Assembly: GCA_027627225.1 (NCBI GenBank)
Contig: CM051024.1
Location: forward strand, 42,575,847-42,639,846
Length of the DNA stretch: 64,000 bases
Reading direction: 5' to 3'
Source of the DNA: Congeria kusceri
Lineage: Eukaryota > Mollusca > Bivalvia > Myida > Dreissenidae
This document shows positions 1 through 32,060 of this stretch, one piece after another. Made by a program: the position numbers and the translations under genes. Below the pieces are notes generated by a model. The model was not told where the DNA came from, made no database searches, and saw only the letters and a list, made by a program, of their open reading frames with translations. Position 1 is the stretch's first letter. Each line of letters opens with the position of its first letter.

Positions 1-474
1 TGTTTTACTTGTTTGCCGAATGTACAGTAAAGGGAGTCGCTATTACAATCCTAATTCGGTTCTCCTTTGAATAATCTCTCAAAATTTCGCCGAGAAGTTG
101 AGAATCGATATTTAATTTTCATTTGTACATGTACATGTTTACACTTGTACAATTTCCGAGATGTTATTTGCATTTATTAGAATAATTATCTGATTTGTTT
201 ACAAATTTTATAACATTATTTTATGTATGTGATGCTCAACACTTTCGTATTACAATGCTTGAAAACTGTGTATAATCGCTACGTCAATATTATTGATATG
301 ATATAATATTGATGGGCTATAACATTGTATACTGTTTAAGCAATACATTTTGAAATTAGACTTTAGCAATGCATGCATAAGCTTATTTGTAGATATTTCA
401 ATAAATATGTTATGAATACATAATATAAAATATAACATAAATACTATTATTGAAACAAATAATAAAACAGTCAT

Positions 475-839
475 CAGGGGACCTATGGGCGGCACTCAAT
501 TCAATACGGATAGCTACCGTTAGCCAATCAACACCTGAGCGGTCTGCTCTTTGTGTGTAGTGAATTCTTATCGAGTGCACCGGGATTATCTCCCATATGA
601 CCATCGCCCCCAGAAGACTTGTTAGTTGGTTACGGGGGATAGTGCAAGATACAGGAGACGACCCGTTCCAGAGGCAACCCTGGGTCTTTTAGTGCCCGGT
701 CTGAAGCACCTAGTACGCTGCACCTCGGTTTAACGTCTCAAGCGAAAGACGAGTTACTAGGTCAGGGTGTAGCGGGGGCTCGAACCTGCGACCCATGAGA
801 TGTGAAGCCAGTGCGTTACCACTAGACCACGGATCCGCC
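475..839 (-). mobile_element. tRNA-derived SINE
   Basis: On the minus strand the sequence from 839 reads like a degenerate tRNA head with box A (TGGTCTAGTGGTAACGC) and box B (GGTTCGAGCCC). A GC-richer body continues to about 475. The acceptor stem no longer pairs, so this is a SINE head and not a working tRNA gene. The exact 3' end is uncertain. Confidence 0.65.
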
Positions 840-1129
840 ACATCTGCTCTTATTCGTTTCAGACTTTTAATAAGTCAGGCTCGCTTGAGCCATTGACCAA
901 TGGAAGAGTTGTGTTTAGGTAGGGGCCGGGCTTCCACCGAGGTGCGGACAACAGGACCAATCAAATGATCCCGGGGCGGGCCCGGGATGATATACACGTG
1001 ATGGTTCTTACCCAATTAACAAGATGTTAATAAATCCATTAATCGGGGCGTGTGATTTATGGCAGTAGCTACTTAATTTGGTGATTAACAACTTTAATTG
1101 TGTATGAGAAGGTTGCTCTTACTCAACAC

Positions 1130-1423
1130 TTATGGAGGCCAACACTTCATACTTTTTACTTGAATATTGTGATAAAATAAGACTAAGAACAGGGCCAAAT
1201 CATCATCATCATCATCATTATCATCGCCATCATGAAGTTCTGTATCAGTATCTGTTTCATCATCATCATCATAATCATTATCATCATCATCATTATCATA
1301 ATTAAGTTCTGTATCAGTATCTGTTTCATCATCATCAGCAGCAGCATCAGCACTGTCATCATATAGTGATTTACACGGTTTATTGAAAACTACCTGTAAC
1401 GAACTAATAATAATTATAAGCAT
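1130..1423 (-). repeat. ATC/ATT trinucleotide repeat with Asp-rich open frame
   Basis: Plus strand (CAT)n tracts from about 1,200 to 1,340, interrupted twice by the same segment AGTTCTGTATCAGTATCTG (about 69 bases apart). The minus strand is open for 97 codons with runs of Asp and two ETDTDTEL units. No start context, domain or splice evidence supports it as a gene. Confidence 0.6.
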
Positions 1424-1875
1424 GTGTATGCCTGTACATAATCACAAGTAAGTAAATTGCTCATAGGATTTGGAGATTCTTGTGTACGGCCTATGGGTAG
1501 CCTTCCGGTCTCGCTACGGCCAACCTGATAATCAGGCCGTTCGGGCGCTCGTGAACAGCCAACTCGAGCACTGCGGTTTCATTATAGAAATATCTTTATT
1601 GTCAAACATAAGTAATTGCACAGCACTATGGCTGCATTCGCCCAGGTCTGACAGCCCCTTTAATACATATATATCTTACCTGTGAGACTAAATTATATTA
1701 ATCGCCAGGAGACGTTTTTACTTTGTAAACTATACTAATGCGTTTATCGGGAACAGTGCGGCCGAAAGGCGTCGGACCCCTTCCGGTAGGAGCGCTTTAG
1801 GTTTCCGTGGCTGCTGTTTAGGTAAAAGCATCGATGCTCTAACCGTATGGCGTAGAGAAATTGTGCGCCAGGATT

Positions 1876-2450
1876 TAAAACGTGTTTTCACATTATGAAT
1901 TAATACTATAAAACTTATCCATATTATTATGCAACTGACAACAGGAAGTTTTTACCTTTCATATACCATGGTTATTTTCCATTGCGTTCAGCTACGCAAT
2001 GCTCTTAATTAACATTTCAGTATACAACTCATCCTTAATCGCAGATCCACTCTTGAACAAATGCTATCATGAATCAAGCATTGTTTTTACTATGTCATTG
2101 GTGGTACGTTGGATTATGGTTTCAATCGTTCACATGAAGCATAGTGATACCAGATCTTCGGCGCCAGATTAATTCTACCATGAAGTTATGTTAGTAATTT
2201 CTATGAGCAAAATAATAAACATATTGCTTTCAAAACATTCCGACATAATTTTTTATTCATATTTTGTAATTGAGACAACAAGTGTTTTACTATCAAAATC
2301 AATATAATCATTCAGGTTTTGTATATGATTTGTCGTATTAATGGAATGAAATTTTCAGCAGCATCGTTTGAGACCCTAGATGAAAACGTTATAAGATAAT
2401 AACATTGGGCTTCTTTTGCGCAGGTTTTCAGTGAGAATACTGCACACATT
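1876..2450 (+). repeat. Dispersed repeat, copy 1 (see 49,611-50,163)
   Basis: From TTTAAAACGTGTTTTCACAT to CAGTGAGAATACTGCACA this segment aligns base for base with 49,611-50,163 in the same orientation, with scattered substitutions and small indels. No protein frame is conserved. Confidence 0.85.
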
Positions 2451-3744
2451 CATGCATAACATGGTTTACTATAACTATTATGATGTCGGATAAATAACAA
2501 ACAAACAGCTTTGCACAAAATAATGACATTCCCTTCCTGATATACATTAATATCTCATGCTACATGTGTTGGCATAGTTCCACTGTCTGGGATCTCGGTA
2601 ACACGAGAAATGGACACGGGACGATCTTCGGTAACGTTGTCGTCCGACTTCGGTAACAGACGAACGCGATGTCACATTGATGAGTGAGTGGTGAAAAACG
2701 GTTATGAAATGGTATATGGTGTTTATTATGTTCAGTTGTTAAGCATATTGTACATTTTACTGTTGAGATTATGTACTGAAATATTAAATACATCTAATAT
2801 GAATAATATTATATATTTCTCTAAAATGACAACATAATGCTCCAAATAACGGATGCGTAGATTTCATATTTATAATAACGAAAGCATGTGTTCAAAATAT
2901 CTACAAACGTTATTAAATTCTTTGACAGATGTATGATTACACATAAGCTCATTTAAGCTCATTTGCGATTTTCTGACTTGGTTTAGATAACTATAGCAGC
3001 TTATTTTGAAAGCCACAATATCACTGTCTTGAAACGATGCTGTTACGGCTATAATGACGATCTAATATTTAATGTAACGGACACGTGAAACTTCTTTTAT
3101 TGTGCTTTCCGAAGGGGGAGCACTAAGTCGCCGCTTTGTCCGTCCGTCCGAATTATAATTCCACTCCGGGTGTCCAATGATTTTCGCCGACATTTTAACC
3201 ATCTTATTTAATGTTCCCCGTCCGTCCTTCCGTCCGTTCGCCCGGTACTTCGTTTCCGCGCGAGATGTCAGGGACTTATGACTCGAAGTTCATGCTACTT
3301 TATATACAGCATCCCATAAGGGGTGTCATGCGCATATTTTCCAAAGTTATTGATTGTAATATTACAAAGTTTCAAATGGTAGTCATGCGACCAAGTAACA
3401 ACTTCGTCATCAGATACGACATAAGTGATGACGTATCTAACTGTTCTCAAATTGGTCACTCACGAAGCAGGACATGTTTTTCTGTGTGGAAAAAAACGGA
3501 AGAGAAATTGGACAATTTTATCCAGCATTTTACAATCAAATCAGATGATTAAAGTGATAAAGTGTCTTCAATATCAATTGACAATGATAATTCTGTGGAT
3601 CAGAGAGAATATAAGGAGGATTCAGCGGCTTTGGATCAGTCGCCTTATCTTGGCCAACAGGGAGCCACGTGGCATCCAGCTCCGCGCCTGTGACAGGCGC
3701 CTCTCGAACAATAAACAGAATATCCAGGGGGAGTTTCAGACCAA

Positions 3745-4035
3745 GACAGACTTTATTTCGGCAATGACGTACATAAATCATATCGGTGGCCCCAGCACAA
3801 ACCTATCGAAATTAGCAGTGGCAGTATGGTCCGAGGCCATTGAGAATGGAATCTGGCTGGAGTCCGCGCATATTGCAGGGCAGCACAATGTTGAGGCAGA
3901 GTTTTGGTCACGAAAACCCGACAATCACAATTAGCAGTTACATCGGGGGCTTTTCGGGTACATAGACACACTTTTGGGTCCGCATACTCTCGACCGCTTT
4001 GCAAACTGTGTAAATACTCAACTTGCGAGGTTCAA
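3745..4035 (+). pseudogene. Remnant of a DIRS-like (tyrosine-recombinase) retroelement, RNase H end
   Basis: In one frame the sequence reads AMTYINHIGG, then IWLESAHIAGQHNVEAEFWS, then a stop, then GPHTLDRFANCVNTQLARFN. YIN-MGG, SAHIPG-N-EAD-SR and GP-T-DRFA---N---RFNS are hallmarks of the RNase H and following region of DIRS/Ngaro-type elements. The in-frame stop at 3,932 and the lack of upstream RT show that it is a dead fragment. Confidence 0.65.
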
Positions 4036-5788
4036 CAGTCGTTAATGGTGTTACTAGTAGCAATAACATATTGATGGAAACGTTAAAAAAGAACAATATA
4101 ATTATACAACGCCAAAAAAGTTATTTTGTTCGATATATGGTTTTCAATATTGCTCGTGTACTTAATATACATTTCATTCCTATCGAGTTTACTACTACTT
4201 ATTTTCTCGCGCGCGCGAAAAGTGTAACTGGGACAATTTTTGTATAATTATAAAAAAAATTAGTTTACTGTATGTTTATAAAAACGAGACCTGTTTGTGA
4301 AGTAATCTGGTGATGACTCTGGAGTAAATTAGCACGTACATTAGTGCATATTCCCTCCGTACCAAGCGTTTTCGAACATAGACATTGTAAAATGCCTTCC
4401 GTTAATAAAAAACAGTTTTCAGTCGAACGACATTAACGTTCATGAGAACTAATGCCAATTTAAGATGTATTGAACTATATTCTGTAGACTGCGGCTTAAA
4501 GGAATACTTCATAAAATATAATTCTATTTTTGAAATTATTATAACTTATTAGCCGTCGATATGCCCATTCAAACTACATATAGTAACATAACATGACCGT
4601 GAGATATACTGTGCATTTGCATATAAAATAACTTTGAATTAATAATCAAATGTTCATTCACAATTTATCTGGTATACATGTAGGAAGCCATTAAAAATAC
4701 ATATTTAAATACACAAGTCAACATAATTCCAACATAGATGAACACTGTAAAGCAATAAAGATACGTATACAAGAACGTTTCGACACGGTTAAGAGAATTT
4801 GTTTAGACATGTCCACACAATATGTTTTTGAAATTTTGCAAACTATTTACTTGTGTTTCCAGTTTAAATTCGTAAAGTATACACGTGGATTTGAAGAGGT
4901 CCTCTGAAGATACATAATGATAATCTATGCCAAGAATTTTCTAGTGTATGTATACACAAAATCCATGTCCCTTAACCTACGAATCTTAGTGATAATAAAA
5001 AATAGCCTGCTAGATCTGCGTGTATTATACGAACACTGCTTCACAATTTCGTAACCGACCTTTCCTTGGTAGTCAGTGATCTTTCAGCAAAAGAGTGGAT
5101 GCGAATAAAACGAATTCCTCTCAGGACGACATTGGCCCCACCCACAGATGAGTCACGTGACATCGGAAGTGCTTCCGGTTGTTTATTAGCAACTGACAAT
5201 TTTGTGAATATTTTCTCACGTAACCGAGAGTAACCTTTTGCTTGGCTGACATCTGACTTTCCATTAGTTTCCTAAATAGCATAATTGCTCATGTTGCATT
5301 AAAAGAATACAGTATTAATAAATATATTTGACTTGCTAATCAAAACTATATTATCAAAATAAACATAATCTCGACTTAAATATAGCAACTGTAATACTCA
5401 TTTTAATTACATTTGCGCTAGAAAATCCGTTACCTCATGCAGAGTACTGGAAAAACTAACCGCCTCAGAGTGAGTGTTAACTGAAAAAAAACACATATTA
5501 ATGTATCTGATATTTTAGCACAATGTGCATTTGAATCGTCATTTCGTGTACAGTTTGAACACTAGAATAACCCATTTGTCATTAATCATTAAGGTGTAAT
5601 TACGTTTTCCGCGTTCATCACTAATTAACATGTTTGGAAAACAAAATAATGTTCAGAAAACAAAATACTCAGTTAATGGTACAAAATATATATCTATGAA
5701 ATAAATTAACACCTAGAACTTCTGTCTAAACCATACCATATATATTTCTATTGGTATTTCTGTGGAATTATTTGATCTTAAAATCCAT

Positions 5789-6198
5789 TTAAAGGGACTT
5801 GTTCACAAATTGGCAACAATGACAATTTTCTAATCTTGTGTCATAGATCCCAAAAAGAAATTATACATTGTATACAAACAAGCGAAATAACACTCATGAC
5901 TAAGAAATATATTATAAATATCCTTTCGTTTATTTATAATTATCCATCGAAATATCGAAATGGATTAACATACACTATCATATGTGTAAGTACGAATGGC
6001 TGAGTGGTTAGCGAATCAGATTTTGCCGGATTCCAAACGTTCCGGGATCGAGTTACGGCGAGTTAAATTTTAAAATTTCATTTTTTATTCTTTATATAAT
6101 ATTTGCTTTAGATTGTTCCAGATGATTTTGTTTTTGCAGTTAAGGAATGTAATGACATTTTTAAAATATACGAAAATCTGTGAACAAATCCCTTTAAG
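5789..6198. mobile_element. Terminal-inverted-repeat element enclosing a tRNA-like sequence
   Basis: The left end TTTAAAGGGACTTGTTCACA and the right end TGTGAACAAATCCCTTTAA are inverted repeats about 400 bp apart. Inside, at about 5,993-6,066 plus strand, GGCTGAGTGGTTAGCGAATC (box A-like) and GGGATCGAGTT (box B-like) give a Leu/Ser-type tRNA resemblance. No open frame. Confidence 0.65.
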
Positions 6199-7285
6199 GT
6201 AGCAGCTGATAACAATAGGTAAAGTGTACTGAATAAATAAATATGCTGTTTTGTATTGTATTCCACATTATTGTATACACTTACACATTTAATTTTAACA
6301 GTATCTACACATATGTATGTTCATTCAATGCTATTTGGAATGCAATATTTGATAGTGATTGCTGCGCAAGTCAGGACAGAAAAATATGTAATAATTTTCT
6401 CACTTACAGCTCGTATTGCCCTTACTGCGTTTACTTGTATTTCTCTGCAACACATGTCATTTTTAATTTAAAATCACAGCCTTATATCACAAACAACGAG
6501 ATATATAATATTATATGTGAAAGCTTTGGGTGCATTTAGATTGACATTTTTATAATTTCTCTTACGCTTTGTCACAGCTTTATGCATGCATAAAGCCGTA
6601 AACGTTTGTTTAATTATCAACTCATATATTTAAGGACCGGCTTTAATCCATATTCTTTTGTATAAACAAATTAATAATATAAATACCGATATTTCTTCTT
6701 GTATCAATTTCATGTTTGATCTCTTGTGGTACACATTTCTGATTGCGGATGTGACCTATAAGATAAATGATTCATATTTGCAATGCTATCAACTATGCAG
6801 CCATGTTATTGTAAACTCCATTATGACAGCATTTGTTGATGTCAAATTATTTTGTAAAATGGTGAATATAGGTATATAAGGAAAACCACCCCGCTCCTAT
6901 GGGCGTTGTGTGTAACATATTAAATGTGAGAGAGTTTGTTCGAGGGTCACTAAAGGAACAGTTCTGTGAAATTATTTTGAAATACCGTCTATGGTTTCTA
7001 ACAAACATATGTCAAAGATTTCAAAACATTTGAAGTCGTTTAAGGAAAAACGGGGCCGCCATGTTTGAAAAGAATCAAAATAATGTAAAGGTGTTTGGTA
7101 GAGAGACACAAACATAATTGATTTTGTGGAATTATAACAAAATGCACCCAGTCGATTCGGACAAGCGCATTTTCAATTTTGATTCAAACATGCACACCCT
7201 GATAAAATTGTATTTTCTGCGTAAGTCTCAAGGAAAATACCATATCGTTAATCAATGTGTAAAGTAATTGCAGTTTCTATAATGC
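6199..7285. other. No recognised gene 3' of gene 1
   Basis: AT-rich sequence with only short open frames of low-complexity composition. No domain, repeat unit or RNA gene was recognised. Confidence 0.4.
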
Positions 7286-7291
7286 TTTATT
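7286..7291 (-). terminator. Candidate polyadenylation signal of gene 1
   Basis: AATAAA on the minus strand (plus-strand TTTATT), 42 bases beyond the proposed stop codon of gene 1. Confidence 0.45.
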
Positions 7292-7332
7292 CTCCTCGTA
7301 ATATAGTCTATCGTATGGTATGAAATACCCGC

Positions 7333-26311
<18,979 letters not shown>

Positions 26312-27484
26312 CTTAAAATCCGCTTGAGTCTCCTTTAAAAGATAAATATTTGTCAATTCAAAACGCTCATGCACGTAACAACACAGTTATTCAAATAATT
26401 TTGATACAAATCCGACAATATATGAACCTTTTAAGACTTTAAGTATACGGCATGTTAAATAGTACTTATTACATACAATACACATCTACATGCGAGTCCA
26501 ATGTTCAGTCAGCGTGTTCCTTCTTTCGTTTTCAGTGTATTATCATCGAGTCACAAGACACTCCTACTATGATCATTGCAAATATTATGAATATAATTTA
26601 TTCTAGTTGGTAATTACAGTGTACAAAATATTTAATAAATATTATTATCTGTCAAAACACTTCCCATTATGAAGATTTAAATCAACTCCACTGATGCGCG
26701 AAAAGATGCGCAGACAAAAACTACCGTAATCGTCTTTAAGTAAAAACTCAGTTGATTGTAATACAAAAACTCAATTTCCAGATACTCATCAAAAAGTTGT
26801 AACGGGAATGTAGTGTCTGCCAAGAAAAATGGAATATATAAAAACAAAAAAAACAAGCAATGGTGATATATATTTAGGTAATAGACATTCTATTTGAAAA
26901 TTAACATTTTAATACAAAAGCATTAAGTATTGTTTCATGATCATGTTTATGGCATCACTATTGTTTAACATAATATTGGACACACGCTTAATAAAACAAA
27001 AACAATAGTTATATCTCAACTTTGAACATATTATGCACTGATGGAAATGTTGATTAACGACTCATTTGCTAATTAATACACTGATTTGTTAACTTTTAAA
27101 TCCACTGTTGTTTTTTGTTTTTTGTTAGACCTGCGTGGTTGAATGTTCACATAACACAAATAAACTTTTGAAAAGTCGTTCATGTCGACTGCAGTGTACT
27201 TCGTGTGTGTGTTAATAGATAAAATGTTGTAAATATGTTTATATTGTGTTCAATGTTACAATGAGTAACACTTTCTCGCTTCAATTTGTTGTGTATTGAT
27301 AAAATGTGTGTTAAAATGTTATTCACTATTTTTCATGTGTAATTATGCATCGACGAAAGTAGACGTCATCAGGCTGTCTCATTTGCATATTGTGTTATAC
27401 TGTAAATTGCTAAATGTTTGCGATTATTTGTTTATTTTATTTTTATTATGAAAACAGCATTTGCAAACAAGTTGATTAATAAAT

Positions 27485-27589
27485 AGAATATATGGTTGGG
27501 ATATCAGCTCGGCAAACCTCGCCGTTTCCTACGCCATATCGGACGAATTTGATATCATATGAAATCAGAAGTCACCAACCATATATTCT
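27485..27589. repeat. Short foldback
   Basis: AGAATATATGGTTGG at 27,485-27,499 and its exact complement at 27,575-27,589, with a further GATATC pair inside. About 105 bp in all. Confidence 0.6.
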
Positions 27590-30500
27590 CGATTTAAAAT
27601 TGCATTGTGACTGTCATTATTCTGAGATTATTATCTTGCCCCTCTGTGCACACTCCTCTTTAAAGAATTATAATGCTCCACATTAATTTTACAGTTTATG
27701 CGTGCTATTTACACGTTTAAGATAATCTATTGCCACTAATTGTGTTTTGTAAACTAGGCAACTCCGGAAGCGAAATCGATTGGTTGTATGGACCACGTGG
27801 TAATTTTACAACAACGACCTGAGATTAATAAATAGTTGAAATGCGTTCTTACTTTTCAATTGTCTTTACATTAATTTAATTACTTAAGAAACAGCGTTGA
27901 TCAGTTTAAGCCATATTTGTCGTGTTAATTTCATTTGAGACAGCTAAATAGGGGTCTCAAAATAAGCTACTTATGCTCAAGTTTTGTGTTTCTTACTAAT
28001 AATACTATTTTTGTGAAACTTAACCTAAATATGAAACTCAGTCTGAGTATACATTTGAATCATTTAATGCAATTTGAGATGGATAAGAAACGTAAATGTT
28101 TTTTTCTGGGCCGGCGTTCAACGTCTGGCGACATATCCAATGCCCAAACATGATGGCTTTATCGTTACAATGCGATCATTTACTCGATACACTGCCATTG
28201 TCTACTGTCCGTTCATGTTTTAGACCATGAAAGCAAAGCCATTGCTTGGTTGGCTAAAATGTCACAAGCAGTAACCTTATTTCTGCTGTTGTTCGATCCT
28301 CTATATATTACAGGATATTTTTTAATTTTTTTTAAATGTCAATGACGTCAAAGTTCACAAACAACAGCTGTCATGCAGATAATAATTTTAGGTTGTTTCG
28401 CATTATGGATACTATCTTATCGACACGGTATACTATATCAGTATTTACGCCACTCTATAAAAGGACAGAGTGCTAATACCAAATCAAACAATTTTGAAAC
28501 ACATAAGATCTTACAACAAACAGCTGATTATTGTTTACGCAACCAACGAGTCATTTATTACGAAACTGCATGTCGTGTACGTTTTTTTTTATCTACCTGG
28601 TGTATCGTGCAAATTTAAACAAACGGTTACACAAGCGAATCTATATGCAATAATGTCATCACTTAGAAGTAATATATCTTTGAAATGCAAACATGGTGGT
28701 TGTAGTTCAGCAATATATTCCTGAAATATACGTAGTTTGCTTAAAAACATCGCAAAACATGATTATCTGTACGCAATACATTACAAGTATTTTATAATAG
28801 CACAACTTATTTTTCATTCCTACCGTATATTGTTATAAAGACAAAGGAAACATGTTCGAAAAAGAACAACAATTAAAATAAAACAATTTACCAAGGCTAA
28901 ACAATGTTTGTCTTCCGTTTATCGTGTAAAGATATTGTCATACTAAATAATAAATAACAAATCATAAAATGCAAAATAATACATTGATAACCAAATCAAA
29001 TGCAAGACTTTCCATGCAAATTTAGATCTTTAAGTACTTGATTGAACGAAAACTATGTACCGACGCGTGCAAATGAGTCGAGATATAATTACAACATTTT
29101 AATTAATTGTTTCTAATCGTGACTAAGCAAAGCATTGATAACATATGCATACCACTAAACAAATCCGTGTCAAACGATGATGATCATGTATGTTCATGTA
29201 GATCATTCCTTCAATGTCATAGATATTGGATACAGACAATAAGTTTTGCTTTTATGACAAGGCAATGGCAACAACACTGTTTAAGACAGCGGCCCAAGCG
29301 AATAATCTATATGTATTACACCTTTAAATATGGACGAAAGGCAAAACATATAATACAATAAAATATATTATACATATGCATGTTAAATTTTCATCTTAAC
29401 TGTACATTTAACTATGTTTTGTAATGGTGTGTATTGTACATGCAGTAATGTTTGCACTCTCAAGTTTCAGAGGGAAAACTTACCATATAAGGTATGTACT
29501 GTATTAAACATTTTGCTAATTGTCTTTTTGAACCCATATAGATGTGTTTTTATATGACCGACATGCTTTTTCCTGTTTACTCATATCTTTTCATGAACTT
29601 AAATAACGATAAGTTGGCAATTTGTGCAATAGTATTTTGTTGGTGAATAACGTCGTGTTACATCAAGAACGCTGCCTAATATGTTCTTCGAAAAAGTCCA
29701 TTTAATTCTTATATTTTGTATTCTAATTATTGCCTAATGAACTTTGAAATTCGAAGTGTACTGTTTCCCACATTTTTGTTATAGCTGACAGTAAAATCAA
29801 TTTATTATAAAACTACAAAATATGTTAAAAAGATGAAAATGAGTCATTTGCAAAATGGTAAACATGGACCTTAACATGTATGTGAATTAAAAATCAAACA
29901 CTTTTCCTTCGTGCGCATGTAACTGATGCATCTGAAACATTAATAATAAATAAAATAATTTACGGAAAAACATATATATATATATATATTATTTGTTTAA
30001 TATTAATGTTTGTGAATATCAGACTCGTATACTGAATGTGTTAACAGGAAATAAAGCAAGGACATTTTTGTCATGGTATTTCCCAATGCAATGCGTTCTG
30101 CAAAATGTGTTTGTCCGTATTGTACACAATAATAAAAAATGAACACATTAAACACAAACCGTAGAGAAATAGCAAAGTAGCAGCTGTTTCATCTGAATAC
30201 ACAACAACAGTTAGAATAGCGAACCAGAAATGTATTCTGAAATAGCGTATATTTGAATTTGTGCTTTATTTGAATTTGTGCATACGTATATATAGACTTA
30301 GTTGGGCCTATACAAAAGATGTACACTTTGTTTTCATTAGTCATCGGACCGTTAAACCTTTGCGCAAATTACCACATGTATTATGTGTTTCAAATGCACT
30401 TCTATGTAAACACTTGAAACAGTTTATTATGCAATCGCCTTTAGTGTGTTTTCTAACTTTTCTCGTATTACTTTGTCACCAATAGCATTCAACTTCCATT

Positions 30501-30779
30501 AACAGGGATAATAAACGATCTATGAAAGGAAACTACAATCTTTTTATTTCGATTGGCAATTATAGCAATTTGTTGAATGTAACAAGTTAATTTTACATGC
30601 TGAAATCGTTTCGAAGTTACAACATTCAGAAAAAAAGATTAATATAGATTAACATATATATTATATTGAAAAAAATGTCACTCAATATTCGAGTATGAAT
30701 TTATAATTGTGTTATTTCTATAAAAATTGTCAAGAAATTAGCTCTAATTGATATAAGAAGCGCTAAAATAAAAATGAAA

Positions 30780-30975
30780 TGTCAGTCCTTATTGTTTTGA
30801 TGTCGAGTATTTCCACTCAGCAAATTAAATTATCGCTGACAAATTTGCTTCAGACAATTCAATGTTCACACGACAGCTTTTAAGACGCAAGTGTTCAGTA
30901 AAATCTCTGCGGTGAAAAGCTAATACAATGTGCAAGAAATAGCTTCCTTATTGCATCAATTCGAAATCTTGCGTG
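30780..30975 (+). repeat. Diverged dispersed repeat, copy 1 (see 39,555-39,750)
   Basis: Shares GTTTTGATGTC, AAATTATATTATCGCTG-like and CTTCCTTATTGCATCAA segments in the same order and orientation with the copy at 39,555-39,750, at perhaps two-thirds identity by eye. Confidence 0.5.
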
Positions 30976-31917
30976 AGGAGTTACTCGTCCCTCTTTACAC
31001 ATATTTTAATAGCACATTCTGGCTTTTAAGGGGTCAACTATTATTATGAATTAGGTGAAGTACACTTGTATAAGTCACTACCAAAATATAGTGTTATACA
31101 GATGCAGGTTGCGAGGTGTGTATCTCATGCATTTATATCTGGTCATTCATGTTAGAGTTTAAATACATTGCATTTGTCAATAATGTACGATATTTCCACA
31201 TTATTTTTTAAAATAAACACTTTTCACAATTTACATCAGGTATATAAATGGGACGTGTTAATATTTTTGTAGTTTTGCATTATCATTTAATGTGTTAAAT
31301 GCAAAAATGATTTTGGACAAAAGAACACAACTCATACTATTATCAAAGAAAGGTATTCAAAATGAGAACAGGGCAACCACCTGAGTTTTTAAAAATCTGA
31401 CTTCTGGAGCAAAAGTTAGTCATATATATATTATCTTAATTGGCATAGTGTTGTTGTCAGTGTTTCCTCAACCAGAAACAGAGAAAGATATTTCCACTAT
31501 GCGTGTGTAACCGATGTTCACTTTTTTTTCAAATTTAAATATATTTTGAATAAAACAGTTTAATGCAAAATGTTGACAAAAGATGACGCGTACATGTGTT
31601 ATATGTTAAAATATTCAGGTACTAAACTCCACGTTGATTTTTAACGAAATATGTTTTTATGTTTCTTGACGACTGGGTATTGTTGAAAGAGGTTCAAAAG
31701 AAGATGACCAAATTATGTGGTATAACAGACATAGCGCCACAGTATTGATTGAATTTAATTTTGATTGCGCATTGCTTGACATAATAACTAATGATTTAAT
31801 ATAAAAACAGACACCACTCAAAAGGACCAACAAAATAGACTCCTATGTTTGGTAATGTTCCGTGGTATTTGGACTTGATACATAACTGTTTTTATTTATG
31901 TAATACGCCTAATATTA

Positions 31918-32060
31918 TTAGTTACATGGCTTCTTACTGACCCCGTACGGTGTGATACAGGGTCAGTAAATTAATATTGGGTGAGAGCGTAGCTCGAGCC
32001 CAATATAAATATACTACTCTGTATCACACCGTGCTTGGTCAGTAAGACGCCATGTAATTA
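31918..32060. mobile_element. Foldback element A
   Basis: Arms of about 42 bp (TTACATGGCTTCTTACTGAC at 31,921 and its complement ending at 32,060) enclose a second inner palindrome around ATATTGGG...CCCAATAT. TGACGTCA-like sites lie about 100 bp to the right (32,150-32,180). Confidence 0.75.

Larger units (their letters stand above)
26333..31917. other. Non-coding interval upstream of gene 1
   Basis: This should contain the promoter and any untranslated first exon of gene 1, but no TATA box or initiator could be placed. Short open frames are AT-biased and without recognised domains. A short foldback with 15-bp perfect arms (AGAATATATGGTTGG) lies at 27,485-27,589, and one copy of a diverged repeat at 30,780-30,975. 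Confidence 0.4.

Noticed and set aside
1130..1423. Asp-rich 97-codon open frame with ETDTDTEL repeats
   Set aside because: It is the translation of a trinucleotide repeat, with no start context, splice sites or homologous domain.
3211..3552. 113-codon plus-strand open frame
   Set aside because: It contains CCGTCCGTCC-type simple sequence and no recognisable domain, and overlaps repeat-like DNA.
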